Part shown: piece by piece, positions 50,778 to 59,651 of the stretch
Numbering within the stretch: position 1 is the stretch's first letter
Layout: every line of letters starts with the position of its first letter
NCBI GenBank assembly: GCA_003153505.1
Contig: PLZA01000016.1
Coordinates: 1-64,000 of the forward strand
Source: Candidatus Dormiibacterota bacterium
Lineage (GTDB): Bacteria > Chloroflexota > Dormibacteria > Aeolococcales > Aeolococcaceae
DNA: 64,000 bases
Direction: 5' to 3'
Translations under genes and position numbers: made by a program
The notes under the pieces: generated by a model
What the model was told of the DNA's origin: nothing
Databases searched by the model: none
The model's input: only the letters and a program-made list of their open reading frames with translations

Positions 50778-52910
50778 TCAGACCGTGTCGCGGGCGACCG
50801 TGTGCACGTCGCGAACCGACTCGAGCCGCTCCAGGAGACGGCTCAATTGCGAGAGGTTCTGAATCTCGACGATCGTGCTGATCACCGCGGTCTTGTCGTC
50901 GTAGACCTGCACGTCCGCGCCGCTGAGGTTGATCTTGGATTCGGCGATCACGGCGGCGATGTCACGCAGCAGCCCGGTGCGATCCCACGCCTCGATCTTG
51001 ATGCTCACCGGGTACACCTGGCGGGCTCCGGTCTCCCACTCGACGTCGACGATGCGCTCGATGTCGGTGGCGTTGCGAACGTTCACGCAGTCGGCGCGGT
51101 GCACGGTGACCCCCTTGCCGCGGGTCACGTAGCCGCGGATCGTGTCGCCGGCAACCGGTTTGCAGCAGTGGGCCAGGGTGGTGAGCATGTCGACGTGTCC
51201 GTGAACGCGCACGGTTCCGGTCGGCGCCGGGGTGCTCGTGAGCGGGATGCCGAGAATGCGGTCGTCATCCGTCTGCTGCTCGTCCGCACCGAATCTGAGC
51301 ACGGCGCTGCGCGCGCTGATGTCGCCATACCCGATGGCGGCGACGAAGTCGTCGACGGTCGCGAGCTTGAATTCCTGCGCCAGCTCGAGGAGCTGGTCCT
51401 CCTTAACGCCGCTGAGTGACATCTGGCGGAGCCGCCGGAACTCCTTGTCCAGCATCTCGCGGCCCTTCTGGATGTTCTCGTCGCGACGCTCGCGCTTGAA
51501 CCACTGACGGATCTTTTCGCGAGCGCTCGAGGTCTTGACGAAATTCAGCCAGTCGCGCGATGGCCCGTGCGGCGCCTTGGTGGTGAGCACTTCGACGATC
51601 TCGCCGTTCTCCAGGCGATGGTCGAGCGGCACCATCCGGCCGTTGACCTTGGCGCCGATGCAGCTGTGGCCGACGTCGGTATGGATGCGGTACGCGAAGT
51701 CGACGGGCGTCGATCCCTGCGGGAGGGATCGCACGTCGCCACGCGGCGTGAACACGAAGACCTCGTCCTGGAAGATGTCGACCTTGACGGTGTTGACGAA
51801 GGCCTCGGCGTCGAGCACCTCCTTCTGCCAGTCCATGAGCAGACGCAACCAGGTGAAGCGCTCGTCGATGCGCGCGCCATCCTGTCCGCCCTTGTAGCGC
51901 CAGTGCGCGGCCACGCCGTACTCCGATGTTTCGTGCATCTCCTGGGTGCGAATCTGCACCTCCATGGGCTCGCCGGTATGTGACAGCACCGTGGTGTGCA
52001 ACGACTGATAGCCGTTGCCCTTGGGCATCGCGATGTAGTCCTTGAACCGGCCCGGCAAGGGCTTCCACAGCGAGTGCACCACACCGAGCGCGCCGTAGCA
52101 ATCCTTGATGGAGTCGACAAGCACGCGGATGGCGATGATGTCGTAGATCTCGCCGAATTCCTTCTGGCCGCGCAGCATCTTCTCGTGGATGCTGTAGGTG
52201 TGCTTGGTGCGGCCCGCGATCTCCGCCTGCATGCCCAGCGGCGCGAACTCCCGCCCGAGGATCTCGGTGACGTCGCGCACGAAGGCGTCCCGCTGTTCGC
52301 GGCTGCTCGCCAGCCGCGCCTCGATGAGGTGGTAGTTGTCCGGGTCGAGTTGCACGAAGGCCAGATCCTCGAGCTCCCCCTTGATTTCCCAGATGCCGAG
52401 GCGGTGCGCGAGTGGCGCGTAGATGTCCAGGGTCTCGCGGCTGATGCGGAGTCGTCGCTCGGTCGTGTGCGCGCTGATCGTGCGCATGTTGTGCAGACGG
52501 TCGCCGAGCTTGATGAGCACGACACGCACGTCCTCGGCCATCGCCACCAGCATTTTGCGAATGTTCTCGGCCTGATGCTCCTCAGCGCTGCGCACGTGGA
52601 TCTTGCCGAGCTTGGTCACCCCGTCGACGAGCTTCGCGACCTGGTCGCCGAACAGGTTCCGCACCTCCTCACGAGTCACCGCGGTGTCCTCGACGGTGTC
52701 GTGGAGGAGCGCAGCCATGAGGGTTTCAGGGTCGAGGCGCAGGTCGGCGAGGATGCCCGCCACCGCGAGCGGATGCTCGATATACGGCTCGCCGGTGAGC
52801 CTGGACTGTCCCGTATGCGCGCGATCCGCAACATCGAAGGCGCGCTGAATCGCGATGCGATCCTCTGCCGGGAGGTACTCGACGCGGGCCATGAGCTCGG
52901 TGATAGGCAC
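50778..52910 (-). CDS. relA: Bifunctional (p)ppGpp synthetase/hydrolase
   Basis: 710 residues, GTG start (an ATG at 52892 is also in frame). The HD hydrolase domain has H46 and H70-D71 ('ALLHDTVEDT') and 'LIKLGDRLHNMRTI'; the synthetase domain has 'EIYDIIAIRVLVDSIKDCYGALGVVHSLWKPLPGRFKDYIAMPKGNGYQSLHTTVL'. The TGS domain ('VFVFTPRGDVRSLPQGSTPVDFAYRIHTDVGHSCIGAKVNGRMV') and C-terminal ACT domain follow. The intact HD motif means it can also degrade (p)ppGpp. A TACACT box lies 10 nt before the GTG. Confidence 0.95.
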   Translation of the reverse strand: MPITELMARVEYLPAEDRIAIQRAFDVADRAHTGQSRLTGEPYIEHPLAVAGILADLRLDPETLMAALLHDTVEDTAVTREEVRNLFGDQVAKLVDGVTKLGKIHVRSAEEHQAENIRKMLVAMAEDVRVVLIKLGDRLHNMRTISAHTTERRLRISRETLDIYAPLAHRLGIWEIKGELEDLAFVQLDPDNYHLIEARLASSREQRDAFVRDVTEILGREFAPLGMQAEIAGRTKHTYSIHEKMLRGQKEFGEIYDIIAIRVLVDSIKDCYGALGVVHSLWKPLPGRFKDYIAMPKGNGYQSLHTTVLSHTGEPMEVQIRTQEMHETSEYGVAAHWRYKGGQDGARIDERFTWLRLLMDWQKEVLDAEAFVNTVKVDIFQDEVFVFTPRGDVRSLPQGSTPVDFAYRIHTDVGHSCIGAKVNGRMVPLDHRLENGEIVEVLTTKAPHGPSRDWLNFVKTSSAREKIRQWFKRERRDENIQKGREMLDKEFRRLRQMSLSGVKEDQLLELAQEFKLATVDDFVAAIGYGDISARSAVLRFGADEQQTDDDRILGIPLTSTPAPTGTVRVHGHVDMLTTLAHCCKPVAGDTIRGYVTRGKGVTVHRADCVNVRNATDIERIVDVEWETGARQVYPVSIKIEAWDRTGLLRDIAAVIAESKINLSGADVQVYDDKTAVISTIVEIQNLSQLSRLLERLESVRDVHTVARDTV

Positions 52911-52920
52911 GGCCTTTACG

Positions 52921-52926
52921 AGTGTA
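52921..52926 (-). promoter_or_regulatory. -10 box TACACT of relA
   Basis: TACACT on the minus strand is 10 nt before GTG 52910. It faces the sat leader in the divergent 144-bp intergenic region. Confidence 0.4.
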
Positions 52927-52981
52927 GAACGAGAACGAGTCGATCAAACACGATGTAACGAGAGTATGTCGAACAAGTGAA

Positions 52982-53050
52982 TTCCAGCGACTGATTGCTA
53001 CCGGCAATGGGACGCAAAGCTGTCTGGAAGGGGCGACCCGGTAAAGTGAC
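52982..53050 (+). promoter_or_regulatory. Structured sat leader with c-di-GMP-I-like GGGACGCAAAGC
   Basis: TTCCAG (52982-52987) pairs with CTGGAA (53024-53029). Inside, ATTGC-TACCG-GCAAT forms a hairpin followed directly by GGGACGCAAAGC, the most conserved string of the class I c-di-GMP (GEMM) aptamer. The 5' half of that aptamer (GCACAGGGCAAACC) is not seen, so this is at most a variant. It lies just before the sat start at 53055. Confidence 0.3.
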
Positions 53051-53054
53051 GCCA

Positions 53055-54254
53055 ATGACCCTGGAATCACGCGAGCCCCGAGTGGCAGAGAAAGAGGCAA
53101 CCCTCGTCTCACCGCTCGGGGGAGCGCTGGTCGATCTGCTGATGACCCCAGACGAGCTTGCTGATCTCGGTGCGCGCACCGAGGAACTTATCTCGCTGCG
53201 GATTTCCGAGACCGCATCCGCGGATCTGGCGTTGCTCGGCAGCGGCGCCTACTCACCGCTCAGCGGTTTTCAGGGGAGAAGCGACTATCTGAGTGTCGTC
53301 GAGCACGCCCAGCTCAGCGATGGCACACCGTGGACGCTACCGATCACGCTTCCCTTGGGAGATCACGCTCGCAGCCTCCAGGAGGGAGCCGTCGTCGCCC
53401 TCCGCGACGAAGAGGGTCATCTGCTCGGCGCGCTCACCGTGACGGAGATCTACGATCGCGACCTCGAAGCCGAGGCGCGCGAGGTGTACAGAACCACGGA
53501 CCAGGCCCACCCGGGCGTCGCAGCGCTGTTCGCGCAGGGGCCGACGGTGGTTGCCGGGCCGGTGCGCGTCGCAGCCCAGGCGCCGGGCACCGTGCCCTCG
53601 ACGCCGGTCGAGACGCGCGGAGCACTCGCTGATCGCGGATGGTCGACGGTGGTGGGATTCCAGACCCGCAACCCCGTGCATCGCGCGCACGAGTACCTCA
53701 CGAAAGTCGCGCTCGAGCAAGTCGACGGATTGCTGCTCCATCCCCTCTCGGGGGTCACCAAGGGTGACGACGTCCCGTTCGAGGTCCGGATGCAGTGCTA
53801 CCGCGTCCTGCTCGACGGCTACTACCCGCCGAACCGCGTCGTGCTCGGGATCTTCCCGGGAGCCATGCGCTACGCAGGGCCCCGCGAGGCCATCTATCAC
53901 GGCCAGGTTCGCCGCAACTACGGCTGCTCGCACTTCATCATCGGCCGCGACGCGGCGGGTGTCGGCAACTACTACGGTACCTACGACGCGCAGACGCTGT
54001 TCGACGAGCTCGGCGGCGCCGAGCGCCTCGGCTTTGCCGCATACAAGTTCGAGCACTCCTTCTACTGCCGGGCATGCGAGAGCATGGCCAGCACCAAGAC
54101 GTGCCCGCACGGCGCTGACGATCGCGTGATTCTCAGCGGCACGAAGGTACGCGAGATGCTCACCCGTGGCGATCCGATCCCTCACGAGTTCACCAGGCCC
54201 GAGGTTGCGGAGATCCTCCGCGCCGCCTACGCCGTCGCGGCGCCCGTCGCCTGA
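53055..54254 (+). CDS. sat: Sulfate adenylyltransferase (ATP sulfurylase, Sat type)
   Basis: 399 residues from ATG 53055; the frame is open from 52995, which would overlap the leader structure. PUA-like N-terminal domain ('LALLGSGAYSPLSGFQGRSDYLSVV'), then catalytic QTRN (203-206) with H209 and H212 ('QTRNPVHRAHEYL'), 'FPGAMRYAGPREAIYHGQVRRNYGCSHFIIGRDAAGVG' and the zinc-type cysteines 'YCRACESMASTKTCPH'. It makes adenosine 5'-phosphosulfate from sulfate and ATP. TGATG links it to cysC. Confidence 0.94.
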   Translation: MTLESREPRVAEKEATLVSPLGGALVDLLMTPDELADLGARTEELISLRISETASADLALLGSGAYSPLSGFQGRSDYLSVVEHAQLSDGTPWTLPITLPLGDHARSLQEGAVVALRDEEGHLLGALTVTEIYDRDLEAEAREVYRTTDQAHPGVAALFAQGPTVVAGPVRVAAQAPGTVPSTPVETRGALADRGWSTVVGFQTRNPVHRAHEYLTKVALEQVDGLLLHPLSGVTKGDDVPFEVRMQCYRVLLDGYYPPNRVVLGIFPGAMRYAGPREAIYHGQVRRNYGCSHFIIGRDAAGVGNYYGTYDAQTLFDELGGAERLGFAAYKFEHSFYCRACESMASTKTCPHGADDRVILSGTKVREMLTRGDPIPHEFTRPEVAEILRAAYAVAAPVA

Positions 54255-54796
54255 TGAGCGGTCTCACCATCTGGTTCACTGGATTGTCCGGTGCCGGCAA
54301 GTCGACCATCGGGCAGCGCGTCGCATCTGAGCTGCGCGAGCGTGGTTTGCGAGTGGAGGTCCTCGACGGCGACGAAGTGCGGCGGACGCTCAGCGCCGGC
54401 CTCGGTTTCACCAAAGAAGATCGCGACATCAACATCCGGCGCATCGGGTTCGTCGCCGAATTGCTCACCCGCAACGGCGTCGTCGCCATCACGGCGGCGA
54501 TCTCGCCGTACAAGGACACGCGAGCGGAGGTGCGCGAGCGCATCGGCCGGTTCGTCGAGGTGTACGTCAGCTGCTCGATCGACGTGCTCTCCGAGCGCGA
54601 CGTGAAGGGGCTGTACAAGCGAGCGCTTGCCGGAGAGATCGCCCACTTCACCGGCGTCTCGGACCCGTACGAAGCACCTGACGCCCCGGATGTGGTGGTC
54701 GACAGCGGCACCCAGACGATCGACGAGTCGGTCGCGGCCGTCCTCGCAGCCATCGAAGCCAGCGGCCTCCTCCCAGATCCGACGCCTCGCGGCTAA
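54254..54796 (+). CDS. cysC: Adenylylsulfate kinase
   Basis: 180 residues. P-loop 'GLSGAGKST' (10-18), 'VLDGDEVRRTLSAGLGFTKEDRDINIRRIGFVAELL' with the APS-binding residues, and 'VKGLYKRALAGEIAHFTGVSDPYEAP' are family motifs. It phosphorylates APS to PAPS, the sulfate donor for sulfotransferases or reduction. One base of overlap with sat. Confidence 0.95.
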   Translation: MSGLTIWFTGLSGAGKSTIGQRVASELRERGLRVEVLDGDEVRRTLSAGLGFTKEDRDINIRRIGFVAELLTRNGVVAITAAISPYKDTRAEVRERIGRFVEVYVSCSIDVLSERDVKGLYKRALAGEIAHFTGVSDPYEAPDAPDVVVDSGTQTIDESVAAVLAAIEASGLLPDPTPRG

Positions 54797-54803
54797 CGCC
54801 GCG

Positions 54804-55727
54804 ATGCGCACGCCGCAGTCGCGCCCCCGGCACCCGCGTCCGCGGATCACGCTCGACCAGCTGCACACGTTTCTCGCCGTCGCCGAGCGAGAGCACGTCA
54901 CTGCGGCGGCCGAAGCCCTCGGCCTCTCGCAGGGATCGGTCAGCGGCGTCGTGCGGCGCCTCGAGACCACCCTCGGTCTCCCCCTGCTCCAGCGGGTCGG
55001 TCGGAATGTGCAGCTCACCGACGTCGGTCGCGCCCTGCGCCAGCTCGCCGTGCGCGTGCTCGAGGACGTCGGCCAGATCGAGGAGTTGCGCGCCGGCTAT
55101 CTCGCGTTCGAGCGTGGCGAGTTGACGGTGGCGGCGGGACGCGTGATGGGCGCGCACCGTCTGTCGGGCTGGCTGGCCCCCTTCGTCGCCGACCACCCGG
55201 AGATCAACGTTCGTCTCGCGCTGGCGCCGATGCGATCCCTGGTCACGATGCTCATCGAGGGACGCGCCGACATCATCCTCGCCGGGTCGTCGGTGCGCGT
55301 TCCCGGCGTCGAGACGGTCGTGCTCGAGCACACGGAGCTGGTGACCGTGGTCGCCGCGCACCATCCGCTGGCATCGAGCAAGACCGCCGTGCGCGACCTC
55401 GTGACCCACCGGCACTTGGCGCACGAACGCGGCAGCGCGACCGAGGCGCTCGCCGCGCACGCTCTCGGGAGTCACGTCGATCCGGAGAACACCCTCGAAC
55501 TCGAGGAGGGCGCACTGCATGCCGCGCTGCTCGCCGGTCTTGGATTCGCCGCCATGCCTCGCTCCGTGATCGAACAGGACATCGTCGAAGGCCGCCTGGT
55601 TGTGATTCCGCTCCCGGGACGGAGCGTGTCGCAGTCGTTCGCCGCGGCACGGCGCAAGGACCTGCACACTCCGGCCGTCGAGGCGTTCTGGGCCCACCTC
55701 CGGCAGATCGCCGTCGACCAGGCCTGA
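54804..55727 (+). CDS. LysR-family transcriptional regulator
   Basis: 307 residues from ATG 54804. HTH: 'ITLDQLHTFLAVAEREHVTAAAEALGLSQGSVSGVVRRLETTLGLPLLQRVGRNVQLTDVGRAL'. Effector domain: 'LTVAAGRVMGAHRLSGWLAPFVADHPEINVRLAL'. It follows cysC by 7 nt in the same direction, so it may be co-transcribed and control sulfur genes like CysB/Cbl, but LysR genes more often are divergent from their targets. The ligand is unknown. Confidence 0.9.
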   Translation: MRTPQSRPRHPRPRITLDQLHTFLAVAEREHVTAAAEALGLSQGSVSGVVRRLETTLGLPLLQRVGRNVQLTDVGRALRQLAVRVLEDVGQIEELRAGYLAFERGELTVAAGRVMGAHRLSGWLAPFVADHPEINVRLALAPMRSLVTMLIEGRADIILAGSSVRVPGVETVVLEHTELVTVVAAHHPLASSKTAVRDLVTHRHLAHERGSATEALAAHALGSHVDPENTLELEEGALHAALLAGLGFAAMPRSVIEQDIVEGRLVVIPLPGRSVSQSFAAARRKDLHTPAVEAFWAHLRQIAVDQA

Positions 55728-55735
55728 GGGTCGCC

Positions 55736-57181
55736 TCAGTACGAGCGCGCGAGGAGCGCGTTGGAGTCCGCAGGCTTGCCACACGCGATGCAGGGCGCAC
55801 CGGTAGCGGGGCGGTCCTCGCGAAGGACGCGAACCGTGAGCGCGTGCACCGCGCTCTTGACGGCGTTCTCGCATTCCTCGGTGTTGCACATCGGCGCGGT
55901 TGCGAACATCGGGCGCTCGGCGAATGCGGCGACCAGTTCGTCGAGAGTTGAGACGTCAACGCTGCGCTCCTCGAGGCGGGTGCGAGCACGCTCGAAGATC
56001 GCGCGCTGCGTCTCCTCGAGCAGGCTGGGGAGCCTGGCCGCCAAACCCTCGATCGGCACGGTCTCCTGGGTGCCGTCAACCCGGTGCACGAGAGTCACGT
56101 TGCCGCTCGCGAGATCCTTGGCGCCGACGACGATTCGCAACGGCACGCCACGGAGCTCCCAGTGCGCGTACTTCTCGCCGGGGCGCATCCCTTCGCGGCG
56201 GTCGACACGCAGGCGAACGCCCACGGGGCATTCGCGTTCAAGGCGCGCCGCCGCCTCCTCCACCACCGCCGCGCCGGCTTCGTCGTTGCTGCGCGTGATC
56301 GGGACCGCGACGACCTGAATCGGCGCGACCTTGGGAGGCAGGATCAGACCCATGTCGTCACCGTGCGCCATGATCACCGCGCCGACGGTTCTGGCCGACA
56401 GTCCCCACGATGTCTGGAATGGATGCTGGCGCTGGTTGTCGCGATCGCTGTAGGCGATGCCGTACGCGCGGGTGAAGTTCTGCCCGAGATGGTGCGACGT
56501 GCCCGATTGCAACGCCCATCCGTCGGACATCATCGCCTCGATGCTCACCGTGTAGCGAGCGCCGGGAAATTTCTCTGACTCGGTCTTGCGCCCCTTGATC
56601 ACCGGGATTGCCAGCCAGTCCTCGGTGAGCTCGCGGTAACAGTCGAGCATCGTGGCGACCTCGTCCGCCGCCTCGCTGTCGAGCTGGTGAAAGGTGTGGC
56701 CCTCCTGCCAGAGGAACTCGGTGGTGCGCAGGAAGAGTCGCGTGCGGTGCTCCCAGCGGACGACGTTGCACCACTGGTTGATCTTCACCGGAAGATCTCG
56801 CCATGAGTGGATCCAGTCCGCGTACATCGAGCAGATGATCGTCTCGCTGGTGGGGCGCACCGCAAGGCGCTCCTCGAGGTCCTTGCCCCCACCGCGGGTC
56901 ACCCACGCGACCTGGGGGTCGAACCCCTCGACGTGGTCGGCTTCCTTGGTCAGGTATGACTCCGGGATGAACAGCGGGAAGTACATGTTCTCGTGGCCGG
57001 TACGCTTGATCATGTCGTCGAGCGCGCGCTGGATGTTCTCCCACAAGGCGAAGCCGTAGGGTCTGATCACCATGCAGCCGCGCACCGGCGAGTAGTCGGC
57101 GAGCTCGGCCCGACGGACCACATCCGTGTACCAGCGATCGAAATTGTCGCTCTGCGCGGTGATCCGCTTTTCGTCGGCCAT
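55736..57181 (-). CDS. proS: Prolyl-tRNA synthetase, archaeal/eukaryotic type
   Basis: 481 residues. 'WYTDVVRRAELADYSPVRGCMVIRPYGFALWENIQRALDDMIKRTGHENMYFPLFIPES' start, 'LAVRPTSETIICSMYADWIHSWRDLPVKINQWCNVVRWEHRTRLFLRTTEFLWQEGHTFH' (motif 2) and 'SWGLSARTVGAVIMAHGDDMGLILPPKVAP' (motif 3). There is no bacterial editing insert. The C-terminal domain has four zinc-binding cysteines (CNTEECE and CIACGKP) and the terminal Tyr typical of this form. It starts 11 nt after the ispG stop. Confidence 0.96.
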   Translation of the reverse strand: MADEKRITAQSDNFDRWYTDVVRRAELADYSPVRGCMVIRPYGFALWENIQRALDDMIKRTGHENMYFPLFIPESYLTKEADHVEGFDPQVAWVTRGGGKDLEERLAVRPTSETIICSMYADWIHSWRDLPVKINQWCNVVRWEHRTRLFLRTTEFLWQEGHTFHQLDSEAADEVATMLDCYRELTEDWLAIPVIKGRKTESEKFPGARYTVSIEAMMSDGWALQSGTSHHLGQNFTRAYGIAYSDRDNQRQHPFQTSWGLSARTVGAVIMAHGDDMGLILPPKVAPIQVVAVPITRSNDEAGAAVVEEAAARLERECPVGVRLRVDRREGMRPGEKYAHWELRGVPLRIVVGAKDLASGNVTLVHRVDGTQETVPIEGLAARLPSLLEETQRAIFERARTRLEERSVDVSTLDELVAAFAERPMFATAPMCNTEECENAVKSAVHALTVRVLREDRPATGAPCIACGKPADSNALLARSY

Positions 57182-57192
57182 GGCCGAGCAGT

Positions 57193-58362
57193 CTACGTGA
57201 GGACGCCCTCGCGTTCGCTCAAACCGACCGGCAACGGCTTGCCTTCGGCGATCAGGCGCGCGTCTTCGTCAGCGATTTTGTGCAATTCGTCGAGCAGCGC
57301 GTTGACAAGATCGCCCTCGGGCAGCGTCGAGACCACCTTGCCGTTGCGGTACAGGATGCCTTTCTGGCGGCCCCCGGCGATGCCGATGTCGGCGTGCATG
57401 CCCTCACCGGGACCGTTGACGACGCAGCCCATCACCGAGACGGTGATGGTTCGCTTCACGCCCTCGAGCGCCTTGGAGACCTGCGCCACCATCGGCATCA
57501 TGTCGATCTCGAGACGGCCGCAGGTCGGGCAGGCGACCAGGTTGGGGCCATCGCCCTTCTCCTGGAGATTGGCGAGGATCTGGCGCGCGACCCGCACCTC
57601 CTCCTCCGGCGAACCGACCAGGGAGACCCGGATGGTGTCGCCAAGGCCTTCGGCGAGGAGCAGGCCGATGCCGAGGGCGCTCTTGATGCTCCCCGTGTCC
57701 ACTGGGCCCGCTTCGGTGAGCCCAAGGTGCAGCGGGTAGCGGTTGCCGAGGGCGACGAAGGCGCGATTGGCGGCGACATTGGTGAGGACGTCGCTCGCCT
57801 TGAGCGAGACCTTGATATCGCGGAAGTCGAGCTCCTCGAGCACCCGGATGTGGCTCAGTGCGGCGGCCACCATGTTCTGCGCCGTCTCCTCGATCGATCC
57901 GCCGCGGCCGCGCGTCAACTCCTTGCGCTGCGGGATGCTGCCGGCATTGACGCCGATGCGGATCGGAACGTTGCGTGCCTTCGCCTCGCGCGCGATGTCG
58001 GCGACCTTCGCGCTGTCGGTGATGTTGCCCGGATTGAGACGCAGGCACTGCACCCCGGCTTCGAGCGCAAGCAACGCGAGGGGTGCGTCGTAATGAATGT
58101 CGGCGACGACCGGGATCGGTGATTCACGAACGATCTCGTGCAGCGAAGCCGCAGCCTCACGCGTGTCGCAGGTGACCCGGATGATGTCGGCGCCTGCTTT
58201 GGCGGCGCGTTGAATCTGCGCAATCGTCGCCGCCGCATCCTCGGTCTGTGTCTTGGTCATGGTCTGTACCGCGATTGGTGCCGCCCCGCCGATGACGACA
58301 TTCCCAACACGCACCGGGACCGTCGGCCTGCGCTCTTTGATCGGCGAGCCCCTGTCGGTCAT
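57193..58362 (-). CDS. ispG: 4-hydroxy-3-methylbut-2-enyl diphosphate synthase
   Basis: 389 residues from ATG 58362. TIM barrel: 'VGNVVIGGAAPIAVQTMTKTQTEDAAATIAQIQRAAKAGADIIRVTC', 'PVVADIHYDAPLALLALEAGVQCLRLNPGNI', 'RIGVNAGS'. The [4Fe-4S] ligands are in 'ACPTCGRLEID' and 'VMGCVVNGPGEG'. Sixth step of the MEP isoprenoid pathway. It overlaps rseP by 4 nt. Confidence 0.96.
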   Translation of the reverse strand: MTDRGSPIKERRPTVPVRVGNVVIGGAAPIAVQTMTKTQTEDAAATIAQIQRAAKAGADIIRVTCDTREAAASLHEIVRESPIPVVADIHYDAPLALLALEAGVQCLRLNPGNITDSAKVADIAREAKARNVPIRIGVNAGSIPQRKELTRGRGGSIEETAQNMVAAALSHIRVLEELDFRDIKVSLKASDVLTNVAANRAFVALGNRYPLHLGLTEAGPVDTGSIKSALGIGLLLAEGLGDTIRVSLVGSPEEEVRVARQILANLQEKGDGPNLVACPTCGRLEIDMMPMVAQVSKALEGVKRTITVSVMGCVVNGPGEGMHADIGIAGGRQKGILYRNGKVVSTLPEGDLVNALLDELHKIADEDARLIAEGKPLPVGLSEREGVLT

Positions 58363-59651
58363 AGCCTGCTCACGTCTCCGATGGTGACATACACGGCGAA
58401 GACGACGATCACGGCCAGACCGACCGCTGTGATGGCGGCCTCGACCTTCGGGTTGAGGCGCCGGCGGCGCACTGACTCGATGAGAATGAAGAGCAATTTG
58501 CCGCCGTCGAGGAACGGAATCGGGAGCATGTTCACGAAGCCGAGGTTGAGGCTGATGAACCCGATCCACCACACCAGGCCGTTCGGCCCGAGGAACCCGT
58601 TGTTGGTCGCGACAGCGGTTTCCTGGGCGATGCCGACCGGCCCGGTGAAGCCCTGGGGCCCGTTGATCCCGCCCTGGGGCGGATGCACGATCAGGCCGTA
58701 GATCCCGGTCACCTCGCCCCAGACGAACCCGGGGATGGCGCTGAACCCGCTGGCGATCGCGGCTGGCAAGGCCTCACCGTTGAAACCGGGGACGACACCC
58801 ATGATCCAGGCGGCATGGATGGCGTTGTTGGCCGGATAGCCGTCCGTGATGCCGGACACCGTCACGTTCGTGAAGTACTTGGACGGCGAGCCGTTCTCAT
58901 TCTCGAGATAGCCGCTGATGGTGACCGCGGAGCCGCTGCCAAGCAGCGCCGCCGGGTCGCCGGTGCCGACCGGGGTGCCGTTGATCGCCGTGACGGCGAG
59001 GCCACCGGCAGGAAGCTTGCCGCCGGCCACGGTTGACTGATCGGCGACGATATTCGAGATCGTGAGCGTCGGCGTCAGGGTGGTTGTGTGGAAGCTGCCG
59101 TCAGACGCCTTGTAGACGATGTTCATCGTGCGGCCCTGGCTCTGCGTGGTGGCGTTGTGGAGGTCCGTGGTCACGTCGGCCAGGTTGTCCTGGCGGATCG
59201 TCGTAGCGTTGATCGAGATGATCGTGTCCCCCGCCCGGAGCCCGGCCGCGCCCGCGGCCGCGCGGGCCGCGTAGTTGTACGGGGTTGGCTGCATGTCGAC
59301 GATCGCGAAGATCAGGCCCCCGAAGACGAAGTTGGCGATGATGCCCGCGGACACCGTCGCGAAGCGGCGCGGACGTGACGCGCGGTAGAAGTTGCGTTCC
59401 CCCGCATCACTTTCGCCGGTGAGTCCCAGCATCCCGGCCATGCGCACGAAGCCGCCGGCTGGGATCGCACGGATCGCGTACAGCGTCTCGCCGAGCGTAC
59501 GAGAGTAGAGCTTGGGGCCGAACCCGATCGAGAATTCCTCGACCTTGATGCCCGACAGCTTGCCGACCGCGAAGTGCCCGAACTCGTGGATGGTGATCAC
59601 CGAGACGAGCACGAGGATGAACGCGCCGGCATAGATCAGAAACTGGGTCAT
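58359..59651 (-). CDS. rseP: Intramembrane site-2 metalloprotease RseP
   Basis: 430 residues from ATG 59651. HExxH at H22-E23-x-x-H26 in the first membrane helix ('ITIHEFGHFAVGK'). A central PDZ domain ('AGLRAGDTIISINATTI') is followed by a second partly similar block. 'LNLGFVNMLPIPFLDGGKLLF' holds the third zinc ligand (Asp near residue 380). It cleaves anti-sigma factors or signal peptide remnants within the membrane. The dxr-rseP-ispG order is common. Confidence 0.95.
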   Translation of the reverse strand: MTQFLIYAGAFILVLVSVITIHEFGHFAVGKLSGIKVEEFSIGFGPKLYSRTLGETLYAIRAIPAGGFVRMAGMLGLTGESDAGERNFYRASRPRRFATVSAGIIANFVFGGLIFAIVDMQPTPYNYAARAAAGAAGLRAGDTIISINATTIRQDNLADVTTDLHNATTQSQGRTMNIVYKASDGSFHTTTLTPTLTISNIVADQSTVAGGKLPAGGLAVTAINGTPVGTGDPAALLGSGSAVTISGYLENENGSPSKYFTNVTVSGITDGYPANNAIHAAWIMGVVPGFNGEALPAAIASGFSAIPGFVWGEVTGIYGLIVHPPQGGINGPQGFTGPVGIAQETAVATNNGFLGPNGLVWWIGFISLNLGFVNMLPIPFLDGGKLLFILIESVRRRRLNPKVEAAITAVGLAVIVVFAVYVTIGDVSRL

